A DNA stretch of 36,367 nt from Streptosporangiaceae bacterium (lineage in GTDB: Bacteria > Actinomycetota > Actinomycetes > Streptosporangiales > Streptosporangiaceae). Positions 23,773 through 32,206 of this stretch are shown here, piece after piece. The stretch is taken from assembly GCA_019245115.1 (NCBI GenBank), contig JAFARZ010000405.1:1-36367 (forward strand), read 5' to 3'. The notes beneath the pieces were generated by a model. The model made no database searches, was not told the origin of the DNA, and saw only the letters and a program-made list of their open reading frames with translations. Position 1 is the first letter of the stretch; each line of letters opens with the position of its first letter. Made by a program: the position numbers and the translations under genes.

Positions 23773-25467
23773 GTGACAAACATCGTGCCCGTGAACGGGA
23801 TGCCGGAGCGGCGTTCCTGGGCTAGGCCGGCGACATCCGCGACAATACGTTGCCGATCGGTCACTATCCTGCTCTTCGCGCTGGTGGCCGCGGGCCTGTT
23901 CACCTTGTACCTGCGCGTTTCGCGGACATACCCGGAGAATTCCGACGAAGCGAACATCCTGCTGATGGCCTGGGACATGATGCACGGCCACGTCATGCTG
24001 CACGGCTGGGCCATGTCGGACGTCTCGTTCTACACCACCGAACTGCCGCAGTACGCGCTGCTGGAGTCCTTCCTCGGCCTGGCGCCCGACACGGCGCACG
24101 TCGGCGCGGCGATGACCTACACGCTCGTGGTCCTGATCGCCGCGATCCTGGCCCGCGGTAAGAAAAGCGAGGTGCCGAGCGGCGAGGGAGCGATCCGGAT
24201 GCTGCTCGCGGCCGGCATCCTGATCGCGCCGGAACTCGGGACCGGGGTCTTCATCCTGCTGCTCTCGGTCGGCCACATCGGCACCGCGGTCCCGCTGATG
24301 CTGACCTGGCTGGTGATCGACCGGGGCTGGCGCCGCTGGCCGGAAGCGGTAGCGGTCGGGCTGCTCCTGGCCTGGGCGCTGATCGCCGACCCGCTGGTGC
24401 TGGTGGTGGGGGTCCTCCCGCTGGTCGCGGTGTGCCTGCTGCGGGTCTTCCGCACATTCCCAGCCGTCGCCCGGGAGGTCGGCCGCTCCGCGCTGCGGCG
24501 CGCATTGCTACGGACCCGCGGGTATGAGCTCGCGCTGGCCGTGGCGGCCTGCGCGGCATATGGCCTCGCGCTTACCACCGAAGGACTGCTGCACTACAAC
24601 GGTGCCTACCGCGTGCATTCGGTCGGCTACCAGCTCTCGTCCCCGGCGCAATGGCCGGAGCACATGTGGGTCACCATCCAGGGCTGGCTCGCGATGTTCG
24701 GCGGCTGGCCGTGGGGCTCGGCCGCGGACAACTTCTTCGCCGTCATGCACATGGCCGGCGTCGGGCTGGTCGCGTGGGCCATGTGGCGGGTCGCCCGCCG
24801 GTTCTTCCGGTATCCGAGCCTGGTCGACCAGGTGCTGCTGACCGGGATCGTCTTCAACGTGGCCCTGTACGTACCGAGCGCGCTGGCCGACGCCAGCTCG
24901 CTGAACGCACGCGAGTACGCGATCGCGCTGCCGTACGGGGCGGTGCTGGCCGGGCGCACGCTGGGCAAGAGCCTGCGGTTCAGCCTGCCGGAGTGGGCGA
25001 CGTGGGCGTACGGGCCGCTACGAGCCAGGCGGGTCCGGCTGGCGATACCCGCGCTGGCCGCCGTGAGCGGCTGCTACCTGGCCAGCCTCGGCTATTCGGC
25101 GGCTCAGCCCGCCGCCCCGCCCGCCAATCATCAGCTGACGGCCTGGCTCGCCGCGCACAACCTGACGTACGGCATCAGCGGGTACTGGCAGTCGAGCATC
25201 GTCACGGTGGACAGCGACGGCAAGGTCGCCATCCGCGCGGTCGACCCGTGGGATCTGCGCCGGGACTGGTGGGAGTCCAAGCGCTCGTGGTACTACCCCG
25301 GCACGCACACCGCCACGTTCCTGGTGACCGAGAACCAGCCGGGTTTCTTCAACTACTGGCAGCCGTTCAGCAGTCCGACGTCGACCTTCGGCCAGCCGTT
25401 CACCACCTACCAGGTCGGTCCGTACACGGTATACGTCTGGTCGCGCAATCTGCTGAGTTCCGGGTGA
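23773..25467 (+). CDS. Family M polytopic membrane protein 3 (GT-C-like)
   Basis: The 564-residue protein is the third paralogue. First loop: NSDEANILLMAWDMMHG and SDVSFYTTELPQYALLE. Then AAGILIAPELGTGVF, SVGHIGTAVPLMLTWLVIDR and LIADPLVLVVGVLPL, with ALPYGAVLAGRTL before the C-terminal region. The end has YGISGYWQSSIVTVDSDGK and GPYTVYVWSRNLL. The GTG start at 23773 has AAAGGA just upstream, and a TACGCT -10 box lies at 23741-23746. Its stop overlaps the start of copy 4 as GTGA, so copies 3 and 4 are translated together. They are clearly diverged and not a recent duplication. Confidence 0.84.
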   Translation: MTNIVPVNGMPERRSWARPATSATIRCRSVTILLFALVAAGLFTLYLRVSRTYPENSDEANILLMAWDMMHGHVMLHGWAMSDVSFYTTELPQYALLESFLGLAPDTAHVGAAMTYTLVVLIAAILARGKKSEVPSGEGAIRMLLAAGILIAPELGTGVFILLLSVGHIGTAVPLMLTWLVIDRGWRRWPEAVAVGLLLAWALIADPLVLVVGVLPLVAVCLLRVFRTFPAVAREVGRSALRRALLRTRGYELALAVAACAAYGLALTTEGLLHYNGAYRVHSVGYQLSSPAQWPEHMWVTIQGWLAMFGGWPWGSAADNFFAVMHMAGVGLVAWAMWRVARRFFRYPSLVDQVLLTGIVFNVALYVPSALADASSLNAREYAIALPYGAVLAGRTLGKSLRFSLPEWATWAYGPLRARRVRLAIPALAAVSGCYLASLGYSAAQPAAPPANHQLTAWLAAHNLTYGISGYWQSSIVTVDSDGKVAIRAVDPWDLRRDWWESKRSWYYPGTHTATFLVTENQPGFFNYWQPFSSPTSTFGQPFTTYQVGPYTVYVWSRNLLSSG

Positions 25468-27032
25468 CCCGTCCGGCAACGCGAAAAGCCCTGGCCGCGG
25501 CGGCGGTCATGGCGGCCGGAGTCCTGCTGTTCGCCGGATATCTCCGGCTGTCCGGCACCGTGGTCGTCGGCTCGGACGGCGGCACGATCGCGCTACAGGC
25601 CTGGGACATGCTGCATGGCAACGTGTTGCTGCACGGGTGGGCCATGTCGGATGTCTCGTTCTATCCCACCGAACTGCCGGAGTACGTCCTGGTGGAACGG
25701 TTGCACGGGCTGGGCCCCGAGACGGTGCACATCGCCGGCGCGGCGACGTACACCATCGTGGTGCTGCTGGCCGCCGTGGCGGCCCAGGGCCGCACGGGTG
25801 GCCGCGAAGGCATCACGCGAGCGCTGATCGCGGCCGGGATCATGCTGGCGCCCGCCCCCGGTTTCGGCGCCAGCACATTGCTGCTGTCCCCCGACCACTT
25901 CGGCAGCACCGTCCCCGTCCTGCTGGCCTGGTTGGTGATAGATGGGTGGGGGATGCGCCGGCCCGCGCCAGCCGCGGTCGCCGCGGTGGGGGTCATCCTG
26001 GCGGCGGGCGTGGTCGCCGACCCGCTGGTCGAGGTGACCGGCGTCGTCCCGATGGTGCTGATCTTCGCCATCCGCGCCGTCCAGCGCGCCCGAACGCGGC
26101 AGCACTACTGGTTCGAGGCGGCAATCGCGACGGCGGCTGTCGTGGCGGTGGGCGTGGCCGCGATCGTGCTCGCGCTGATCCGCGCCGCGGGCGGGTTCGT
26201 GGTCAGTCCGGTCTCGACCGGCTTCGCCGGCCTGGCCGCCCTGCCGCACCATCTGTTCCTGGCCGGTCAGGGCATCCTGCTGCTGTTCGGCGCGTCGTTC
26301 ATCCGCGGGCAGCCGGTGAACATGCTGTTCAGCGTGCTGCACCTGGCCGGTGTGGCGATGGCGGCCACGGCGTTGTGCATATCGTTGCGCCGTTTGTTCC
26401 GTCTCGATGAGATCGTGCTTCCCGCGCTGGCCGTAGCGGTAATCCTCAACATCGCCCTGTACGTACTCGGCCGCTACCCGACGGACCCGCTGTCCACCAG
26501 GGAGATCTCCGCTGTCCTCCCGCTCGGCGCCGTGCTGGCCGGCCGCGCGCTGGCCGCGTTCGCACTCAGAGCAAGGCTCGTGCCTGTGCTGTCCGCCGTA
26601 CTGGCGGGGTATGCGGTGACGCTCGGGATCTACGGCAGCCAGCCGCAGGCGCCCGCTCTGCATCAGGATCTGGCCAGCTGGCTGGTGGCGCGCCGGCTGG
26701 CGTCCGGACTGGCGCCGAGCTACTGGCTGGCCAACGTCACCACCTTGGACAGCGGGGGCCGCGCCAGGGTCATCCAGGTCAGTATCGCAAAAACCGGGGC
26801 CGCCAACGGCGAGGTGAGGCGGCCGGTCCGCTGGGAAACCTCCGCACGCTGGTACCAGCCGGACCGCGATCATGCGGATTTCCTCGTCACTGATGCCATG
26901 CCGGGGTCCCCGGCATGGCGATCCGCGGTCGCCGCTGCTCGCGCCACCTTCGGGCCGCCCGCGCAAATCCGCAGGTACGAGCAATACACAATCATAATCT
27001 GGACAACGAACGTACTGTCGTATCTCCACTGA
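25464..27032 (+). CDS. Family M polytopic membrane protein 4 (GT-C-like)
   Basis: The 522-residue protein is the fourth paralogue. The GTG start overlaps the previous stop by 4 bp. Motifs: GSDGGTIALQAWDMLHG (Gly for Asn at the start), SDVSFYPTELPEYVLVE, AAGIMLAPAPGFG, SPDHFGSTVPVLLAWLVIDG, VVADPLVEVTGVVP and REISAVLPLGAVLAGRAL. The C-terminal soluble region ends EQYTIIIWTTNVLSYLH, a weaker form of the family ending. There are about ten membrane helices. The gene ends 61 bp before pafA, with a hairpin between. Confidence 0.83.
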   Translation: MTRPATRKALAAAAVMAAGVLLFAGYLRLSGTVVVGSDGGTIALQAWDMLHGNVLLHGWAMSDVSFYPTELPEYVLVERLHGLGPETVHIAGAATYTIVVLLAAVAAQGRTGGREGITRALIAAGIMLAPAPGFGASTLLLSPDHFGSTVPVLLAWLVIDGWGMRRPAPAAVAAVGVILAAGVVADPLVEVTGVVPMVLIFAIRAVQRARTRQHYWFEAAIATAAVVAVGVAAIVLALIRAAGGFVVSPVSTGFAGLAALPHHLFLAGQGILLLFGASFIRGQPVNMLFSVLHLAGVAMAATALCISLRRLFRLDEIVLPALAVAVILNIALYVLGRYPTDPLSTREISAVLPLGAVLAGRALAAFALRARLVPVLSAVLAGYAVTLGIYGSQPQAPALHQDLASWLVARRLASGLAPSYWLANVTTLDSGGRARVIQVSIAKTGAANGEVRRPVRWETSARWYQPDRDHADFLVTDAMPGSPAWRSAVAAARATFGPPAQIRRYEQYTIIIWTTNVLSYLH

Positions 27033-27038
27033 GCTACC

Positions 27039-27061
27039 ACACCACCACCACGGGGTGGTGT
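27039..27061 (+). terminator. Hairpin between family M gene 4 and pafA
   Basis: ACACCACC (27039-27046) pairs with GGTGGTGT (27054-27061) across a 7-nt loop, seven bases after the stop codon. There is no U tract, so termination may be partial. Confidence 0.6.
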
Positions 27062-27081
27062 CGCTCAGGTCCCTGGGGACG

Positions 27082-27087
27082 TAGCCT
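27082..27087 (+). promoter_or_regulatory. -10 box (TAGCCT) for pafA
   Basis: TAGCCT fits TANNNT and ends 6 nt before the GTG start, so pafA is probably transcribed without a leader. No ribosome-binding site is seen. The -35 is weak. Confidence 0.5.
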
Positions 27088-27093
27088 GAGCAT

Positions 27094-28452
27094 GTGGATC
27101 GGCGCATTTTCGGGGTGGAGAACGAGTACGGCGTCACCTGTACTTTCCGCGGGCAGCGGCGGTTGTCGCCGGATGAGGTAGCGCGTTACCTGTTCCGCAG
27201 GGTGGTGTCCTGGGGCCGGAGCAGCAACGTGTTCCTGCGCAACGGAGCACGGCTGTACCTGGACGTGGGCAGCCATCCCGAGTACGCGACGCCGGAGTGC
27301 GACAACGTGCTGGACCTGGTCGCGCACGACAAGGCGGGGGAGCGGATCCTGGAGGGCCTGCTCGTCGACGCCGATCGGCGGCTGCGCGAAGAGGGCATCG
27401 CGGGCGACATCTACCTGTTCAAGAACAACACGGACTCGGCCGGCAACTCCTACGGCTGCCACGAGAACTACCTGGTCGGCAGGCACGGTGAGTTCGGCCG
27501 GCTGGCCGACATCCTGATCCCGTTCCTGGTCACCCGGCAGGTCATCTGCGGGGCGGGCAAGGTGCTCCAGACCCCGCGGGGCGCCGTCTACTGCGTCAGC
27601 CAGCGGGCCGAGCACATCTGGGAGAGCGTCTCGTCGGCCACCACCCGGTCGCGGCCGATCATCAACACCAGGGACGAGCCGCACGCGGACGCCGAGCGGT
27701 TCCGCCGGCTGCACGTGATCGTCGGCGACTCCAACATGAGTGAGACCACGACGCTGCTCAAGGTCGGGTCCACCGATCTGGTGCTGCGGATGATCGAGGC
27801 CGGCGCGATCATGCGTGACCTCACCCTGGACAACTCGATCCGGGCGATCCGCGAGGTCAGCCACGACATGACCGGCCGCAGCCGGGTGCGGCTGGCCAGC
27901 GGCCGCGAGATGAGCGCGCTGGACATCCAGTACGAGTACCTGAACCGCGCCAAGGACTTCACCGACAAGAACGGCGCCGACGCGGTGAGCAAGCGGGTGC
28001 TGGACATGTGGGAGCGCGCGCTGGCGGCGATCGAGAGCGGGAGCCTGGACCTGATCGCCCGGGAGATCGACTGGGTGACCAAGTACCAGCTGATCGAGCG
28101 CTACCGGGCCCGGCACGATCTCCCGCTGTCCTCGCCGCGGATCGCCCAGCTCGACCTGGCCTACCACGACGTGCACCGCGGCCGCGGCCTGTACTACCTG
28201 CTGCAGAAGGCGGGCGCGGTGGAGCGTGCCGCGCGCGACATCGACATCTTCGAGGCGAAGTCGGTTCCGCCCCAGACCACCCGGGCGAAGCTACGGGGCG
28301 AGTTCATCCGGCGCGCCCAGGAGAAGCGACGCGACTTCACCGTCGACTGGGTGCACCTCAAGCTGAACGACCAGGCGCAGCGGACCGTGCTCTGCAAGGA
28401 CCCGTTCCGATCGGTCGACGAACGGGTGGAGAAGCTCATCGCCGGTATGTAG
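27094..28452 (+). CDS. pafA: Pup-protein ligase PafA
   Basis: PafA attaches the small protein Pup to lysines of target proteins, marking them for the actinobacterial proteasome. The 452-residue sequence follows the Mycobacterium tuberculosis PafA closely. Glu9 (GVENEYGVTC) of the metal site and the catalytic Asp57 (LYLDVGSHPEYATPE) are present, as are KNNTDSAGNSYGCHENYL and the conserved C-terminal DFTVDWVHLKLNDQAQRTVLCKDPF (given here only as a landmark, about residues 411-435). The genes for Pup, the proteasome core, Dop and the ATPase are not in the 27 kb upstream, where a related order would place at least some of them. A family M gene starts 4 bp after the stop. Confidence 0.97.
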   Translation: MDRRIFGVENEYGVTCTFRGQRRLSPDEVARYLFRRVVSWGRSSNVFLRNGARLYLDVGSHPEYATPECDNVLDLVAHDKAGERILEGLLVDADRRLREEGIAGDIYLFKNNTDSAGNSYGCHENYLVGRHGEFGRLADILIPFLVTRQVICGAGKVLQTPRGAVYCVSQRAEHIWESVSSATTRSRPIINTRDEPHADAERFRRLHVIVGDSNMSETTTLLKVGSTDLVLRMIEAGAIMRDLTLDNSIRAIREVSHDMTGRSRVRLASGREMSALDIQYEYLNRAKDFTDKNGADAVSKRVLDMWERALAAIESGSLDLIAREIDWVTKYQLIERYRARHDLPLSSPRIAQLDLAYHDVHRGRGLYYLLQKAGAVERAARDIDIFEAKSVPPQTTRAKLRGEFIRRAQEKRRDFTVDWVHLKLNDQAQRTVLCKDPFRSVDERVEKLIAGM

Positions 28453-28456
28453 CCGG

Positions 28457-30040
28457 GTGATCTGGAAGCGACTGGGCTGGTCAGCTGCCGTCGCGGCGGT
28501 CGCGGCCGGGCTGTTCACCGCGTACCTGGAACAGTCCGCCCGCGGCACGTACGTGAACGCGGACGGCGCGTCCAACGCCCTGCAGGCGTGGGACATGCTG
28601 CACGGCAACCTGCTGCTGCACGGCTGGGCGCTGGCGGATGTGTCCTTTTACACCACCGATCTGCCGCAGTACATGGCCGTCGAGGCGATCCGCGGCCTCG
28701 GCCCGGACGTGGTGCACATCTGCGCGGCGCTGGCCTACACGGTGCTGGTGCTGCTGGCCGCCTGGCTGGCGAAGGGCCGTGCTACCGGCGGCGAGGGCGC
28801 CACGCGGGCCCTGATCGCGGCCGGGATCATGCTGGCGCCCCAGCTAGGCGGCGGCGGGACGGGCATCCTGCTGCTGTCGCCCGACCACGTGGCCACCGCC
28901 ATCCCCCTCCTGCTGGCCTGGTTGATTATTGATAGGGGTAGGGGCTGGCCAGTGCCGGTCAGTGTCGGGCTGCTGCTGACCTGGACCATTGCCGGAGATC
29001 CGCTCGCGGCGGTGGTCGGCGCACTGCCGCTGGCCGCCGTCTGCGCCATGCGTCTCCTCGAGCGCGTGGTGCTGCGGCGGGACAAGATCGCTGATAACAG
29101 CAAGAGGCGCCGCGGGGGGGCCTGGTATCACTTGTCGCTGCTGGGGGCGGCCATGGTCTCGGTGCCGGCGGCGTGGGGGGTGACCAAGCTGATCGCCGCG
29201 TCCGGGGGATGGACCCAGACGGCCGTGCAGACCGGGCTGGCCGGCTCCGGCATGCTGGGCCAGCACGCCGCGCTCACCGGGACCGGGATCCTTCAGCTGT
29301 TCGGCGCCGGCTTCCGCGGTCAGCCGGGCGGTGTGCTGACCGCGTTCGCGTTCGTGCACCTGATCGGCGTCGCGCTGGCAGCCTGGGGGTTCCTGCTCGC
29401 GGTGCGGCATTTCTTCGCCGCGGATCTGCTCGTCCAGGTGCTGACGACCGCGATCGTCGTCAACCTGGCCGCGTACATGTTCTCCGTCCAGGCGCAGGAC
29501 ATCACCAGGACAAGGGAGATCGCCGCCGTGCTGCCGTTCGGCGCGGTGCTGGCCGGCCGGCTGGTGGCATGTAACTTGCGCGGCCCGCGGCTTGGGCCGC
29601 TCATGGCCGGGATACTGGCCGTGTACGCCGGGATGCTCGTGTTCGACGCCGTGCAGCCTCCGGTCCCGGCGCCCACCGCGGCTCTGGCCACGTGGCTGGC
29701 CAGGCACGATCTGACCCGGGGACTGGCCGGCTACTGGCAGGCGAACAGCGTGACGCTGTACAGCCGGGGCCAGGTCCAGGTCAGGGCCATCGGCCTGAAC
29801 AGCCGCGGCCAGCTGTCCGCCCGGAGCTGGTGGCAGGCCAGGCAGGCCTGGTACGACCCGGCCACGGAGGACGCCAGCTTCGTGATCAGCGTCCCGCCGC
29901 CGGCGCGATGGCAGGATCAGGCTCTCATCCGGGAAATGGAGGCCCAGGCGGGCCGGCCTGTCCACGTCTATCAAGTTGGCGCATATAGTGTCGCGGTCTG
30001 GAACGTCAACCTACTCGCCCGCCTTGGCCCGGTAGGCTAG
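28457..30040 (+). CDS. Family M polytopic membrane protein 5 (GT-C-like), coupled to pafA
   Basis: The 527-residue protein is the fifth paralogue. First loop: NADGASNALQAWDMLHG (Ala for Ser) and ADVSFYTTDLPQYMAVE. Then AAGIMLAPQLGGGG, SPDHVATAIPLLLAWLIIDR, TIAGDPLAAVVGALPL and REIAAVLPFGAVLAGRLV. C-terminus: GLAGYWQANSVTLYSRGQ and GAYSVAVWNVNLL. The GTG start lies 4 bp after the pafA stop with no ribosome-binding site or room for a promoter, so it depends on pafA transcription and probably on coupled translation. Its presence between pafA and the FKBP gene breaks an otherwise conserved gene order. Confidence 0.85.
   Translation: MIWKRLGWSAAVAAVAAGLFTAYLEQSARGTYVNADGASNALQAWDMLHGNLLLHGWALADVSFYTTDLPQYMAVEAIRGLGPDVVHICAALAYTVLVLLAAWLAKGRATGGEGATRALIAAGIMLAPQLGGGGTGILLLSPDHVATAIPLLLAWLIIDRGRGWPVPVSVGLLLTWTIAGDPLAAVVGALPLAAVCAMRLLERVVLRRDKIADNSKRRRGGAWYHLSLLGAAMVSVPAAWGVTKLIAASGGWTQTAVQTGLAGSGMLGQHAALTGTGILQLFGAGFRGQPGGVLTAFAFVHLIGVALAAWGFLLAVRHFFAADLLVQVLTTAIVVNLAAYMFSVQAQDITRTREIAAVLPFGAVLAGRLVACNLRGPRLGPLMAGILAVYAGMLVFDAVQPPVPAPTAALATWLARHDLTRGLAGYWQANSVTLYSRGQVQVRAIGLNSRGQLSARSWWQARQAWYDPATEDASFVISVPPPARWQDQALIREMEAQAGRPVHVYQVGAYSVAVWNVNLLARLGPVG
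30033..30038 (+). promoter_or_regulatory. Possible -10 box (TAGGCT) for the FKBP gene
   Basis: TAGGCT (TANNNT) overlaps the last codons of family M gene 5 and lies 34 nt before the FKBP ATG. It would give the lipoprotein gene its own promoter. No good -35 is visible. Confidence 0.35.
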
Positions 30041-30071
30041 CGGCGCTGACAACGACCACTTTGAGGATTTC

Positions 30072-31043
30072 ATGCGACGTATTTTGGCGGTTCTCGCCAT
30101 TCCAGCACTGGCTAGCGTGGCCCTCGCGGGCTGCGGGTCGTCGAAGCCGACGGCAGTGGCCTCCACGAACGCGAACGCGACGGTGACGGCCACCGGATCG
30201 TTCGGCAAGGCGCCCAACGTCACGATCCCGAAGGCGAAGGCCGGCTCCTCTCTCACCGTCAAGACCCTGATCAACGGCAGCGGGCCCGCCCTGGGCAAGT
30301 CTCAGCAGTTCCTCGGAAACTATGTGGTCTACAGCTGGGACGGGACCAGCCACAAGCTCGCGGGCAGCACCTACACCTCGGCGCCCACGCTGTTCACCAG
30401 CCCGCTGCTACCTGGCCTGCAGACGGCGCTGAGCGGTAAGCCGATCGGCAGCCGGGTGCTGGCGGTGATCCCGCCCAAGGAGGGCTTCGGCACCAGCGGG
30501 AACCCGAACGCGGGCATCACCGGTACCACCACGCTGGTGTTCGTCATCGACGTGCTGAAGGCGTTCAGCGGCAAGGAAACCGCCTCCGGCACCCAGCAGT
30601 CCAACGGCGGCGGCAGCCTCCCGACGGTCACCGAGCCGACCAAGGCGGGCACGGCGCCGACCGTGAAGATTCCGCCGTCGTCGGTCAAGCCGCCGACCAC
30701 CCTGCAGGTCAAGACCCTCCTCAAGGGCAGCGGCCCGACGGTCGCCAAGGGCGACGCGGTAGTCGTCCAGTACGTCGGCTACATCTGGCGGACCGGCAAG
30801 GTGTTTGACTCCTCCTGGTCGCGCAACGCCGACTTCGGCTTCACCGACGGCGCCACCCCGTCGCAGGTCATCCCCGGCTGGGACACCGGCCTGGTGGGGC
30901 AGACCGTGGGCAGCCGGGTGCTGCTGGTGATCCCGCCCAAGGACGGCTACGGCAGCTCCGGCGCGTCCCAGGCCGGCATCACCGGCACCGACACGCTGGT
31001 GTTCGTGGTCGACATCATCGACACGGAGACCCCGTCAGCCTGA
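30072..31043 (+). CDS. Lipoprotein with two FKBP-type peptidyl-prolyl isomerase domains
   Basis: The 323-residue protein has a lipoprotein signal with lipobox LAGC (Cys at about 21), so it should be anchored outside the membrane and be a substrate of Lnt. Domain 2 (about 215-318) is a standard FKBP: VVVQYVGYIWRTGKVFDSSW, PSQVIPGWDTGLVGQTVGSR and VLLVIPPKDGYGSSG. Domain 1 (about 60-165) keeps the fold but lacks the usual FD and VIPGW active-site residues, so it may be a non-catalytic or chaperone half. A Pro/Thr linker joins them. The ATG has a GAGGA site. FKBP genes next to pafA are usual in actinobacteria. It converges with the DUF3866 gene, 10 bp away. Confidence 0.92.
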   Translation: MRRILAVLAIPALASVALAGCGSSKPTAVASTNANATVTATGSFGKAPNVTIPKAKAGSSLTVKTLINGSGPALGKSQQFLGNYVVYSWDGTSHKLAGSTYTSAPTLFTSPLLPGLQTALSGKPIGSRVLAVIPPKEGFGTSGNPNAGITGTTTLVFVIDVLKAFSGKETASGTQQSNGGGSLPTVTEPTKAGTAPTVKIPPSSVKPPTTLQVKTLLKGSGPTVAKGDAVVVQYVGYIWRTGKVFDSSWSRNADFGFTDGATPSQVIPGWDTGLVGQTVGSRVLLVIPPKDGYGSSGASQAGITGTDTLVFVVDIIDTETPSA

Positions 31044-31053
31044 CCTTGGCTGA

Positions 31054-32157
31054 TCATGCGAGGGAGGCGAGGCCGGCGGCGTGGCGGCCGGCCACCGCGG
31101 CGGTGAGGAAGTAGGGCAGGTCCTCATCCAGGCCGCGGCCCATCGTGGACAGCCGGACCGGGACGGCGCGTAGCGCTTCGGCCAGCCCCGCCACCGGGAC
31201 GGTCACCAGCGTGTGCCGGCCGGCCAGCGTCGCCGCCTCGGCGGCGATCTTGCCGCCGAAACCGCCCAGGCCGCCGGGCAGCACGACGTCCGCGCGGGCC
31301 AGCGCCACCCGCCCGTAGGCGGTCAGGCTGTGATGGGAGATCCCGCGGTGCCGGTCCCGCGGGTCCGCGTCGCTGACCCGCAGCGACGCCACCGGGCGAC
31401 CGCCCAGCGTGGCCGCCGCGTTCACCGCCTCGCCGGCCGACACGCCGGAGAACCCCCAGCGCGTGCCGGTGCCGAGGTTGCCCGGACCCTGGGTCACGAC
31501 GGCGATGTCCGCGCCGAGCACATGCCTGGCCGCCAGCAGGCCGGTGTGCAGCGTGACGGTTTCCAGGTCCCCGCCGAACGACTGGCCGGTGGTGACCACC
31601 CCGGCGAGCCAGCCCGCCTCCCGCAGCGCTGCGCAGGACCGGGAGAACCAGGCCGGCAGCGCCCCGCCATCCTGCATGACGTATGCGACCCGGGGGAGAG
31701 GTGGTGCGGGCTCGTGGTGCCCCAGCCGTTCAGTGTCATGGAAAATCCCGGCCAGCACGGCCGGGAGAGCGGAATGCAGGTCGGCCACCACCACGGGCAT
31801 TCCGCCGATGTCATCCGCGTCCCGTAGCACATCGTGGTGGGGTGAGCCCTGTTCGTCCGCGCCCAGGACGGTCGCCTGGAGCGGGGTATAGCGGGCCTTG
31901 ACCAGATGGCCGGGCAGGTCCGGGTCGGGCGGCAGGCGGTCCGGAATGGCGACCACCAGCGCATAGCCGCCCGTGCCGAGGCCCAGGTCGAGTGCGGTGG
32001 TGTTGAGCAGTACCTGGTCACCGATGGCGGGCCGGCCGGTCAGCGCTGGATAGCACAGCGCGCGGGCTGGTGTGCCAGAGACGTCCACGTCAAGCTCGAT
32101 CGCACCGTGCCATTCGCGACGCGTTGCGATGACCGTGCCTTTGCGCCATGTGATCAC
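31054..32157 (-). CDS. DUF3866 family protein
   Basis: The 367-residue protein matches the actinobacterial DUF3866 family, which commonly sits in the pafA-tat-helY neighbourhood; its function is not known. The N-terminal part (about 1-90) looks like a small beta-rich domain (RKGTVIATRREW, IGDQVLLNTTALDLGLGTGGYALVVAI). The rest is alpha/beta with Gly-rich turns such as TQGPGNLGTGTRWGFSG. There is no signal peptide or membrane helix. The GTG start at 32157 lies 7 nt from a TAACCT -10 box, so the transcript is probably leaderless. It is divergent from pafB. Confidence 0.87.
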   Translation of the reverse strand: MITWRKGTVIATRREWHGAIELDVDVSGTPARALCYPALTGRPAIGDQVLLNTTALDLGLGTGGYALVVAIPDRLPPDPDLPGHLVKARYTPLQATVLGADEQGSPHHDVLRDADDIGGMPVVVADLHSALPAVLAGIFHDTERLGHHEPAPPLPRVAYVMQDGGALPAWFSRSCAALREAGWLAGVVTTGQSFGGDLETVTLHTGLLAARHVLGADIAVVTQGPGNLGTGTRWGFSGVSAGEAVNAAATLGGRPVASLRVSDADPRDRHRGISHHSLTAYGRVALARADVVLPGGLGGFGGKIAAEAATLAGRHTLVTVPVAGLAEALRAVPVRLSTMGRGLDEDLPYFLTAAVAGRHAAGLASLA

Positions 32158-32164
32158 GAGCCGC

Positions 32165-32174
32165 AGGTTAACCT
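32165..32174. promoter_or_regulatory. Palindromic divergent promoter core (AGGTTAACCT)
   Basis: This perfect 10-bp palindrome gives the same -10 sequence, TAACCT, on both strands. The minus copy is 7 nt from the DUF3866 start. The plus copy is 32 nt from the pafB ATG, which has its own GGAGG site. The two genes would therefore compete for one promoter core. Confidence 0.55.
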
Positions 32175-32206
32175 AACTCCAGGGGGTCAAGGGATTCGGA
32201 GGGCGC

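Noticed and set aside
27094..28452. Complete proteasome locus
   Set aside because: Only pafA and pafBC are present; pup, prcA, prcB, dop and the ATPase gene are not in the window.
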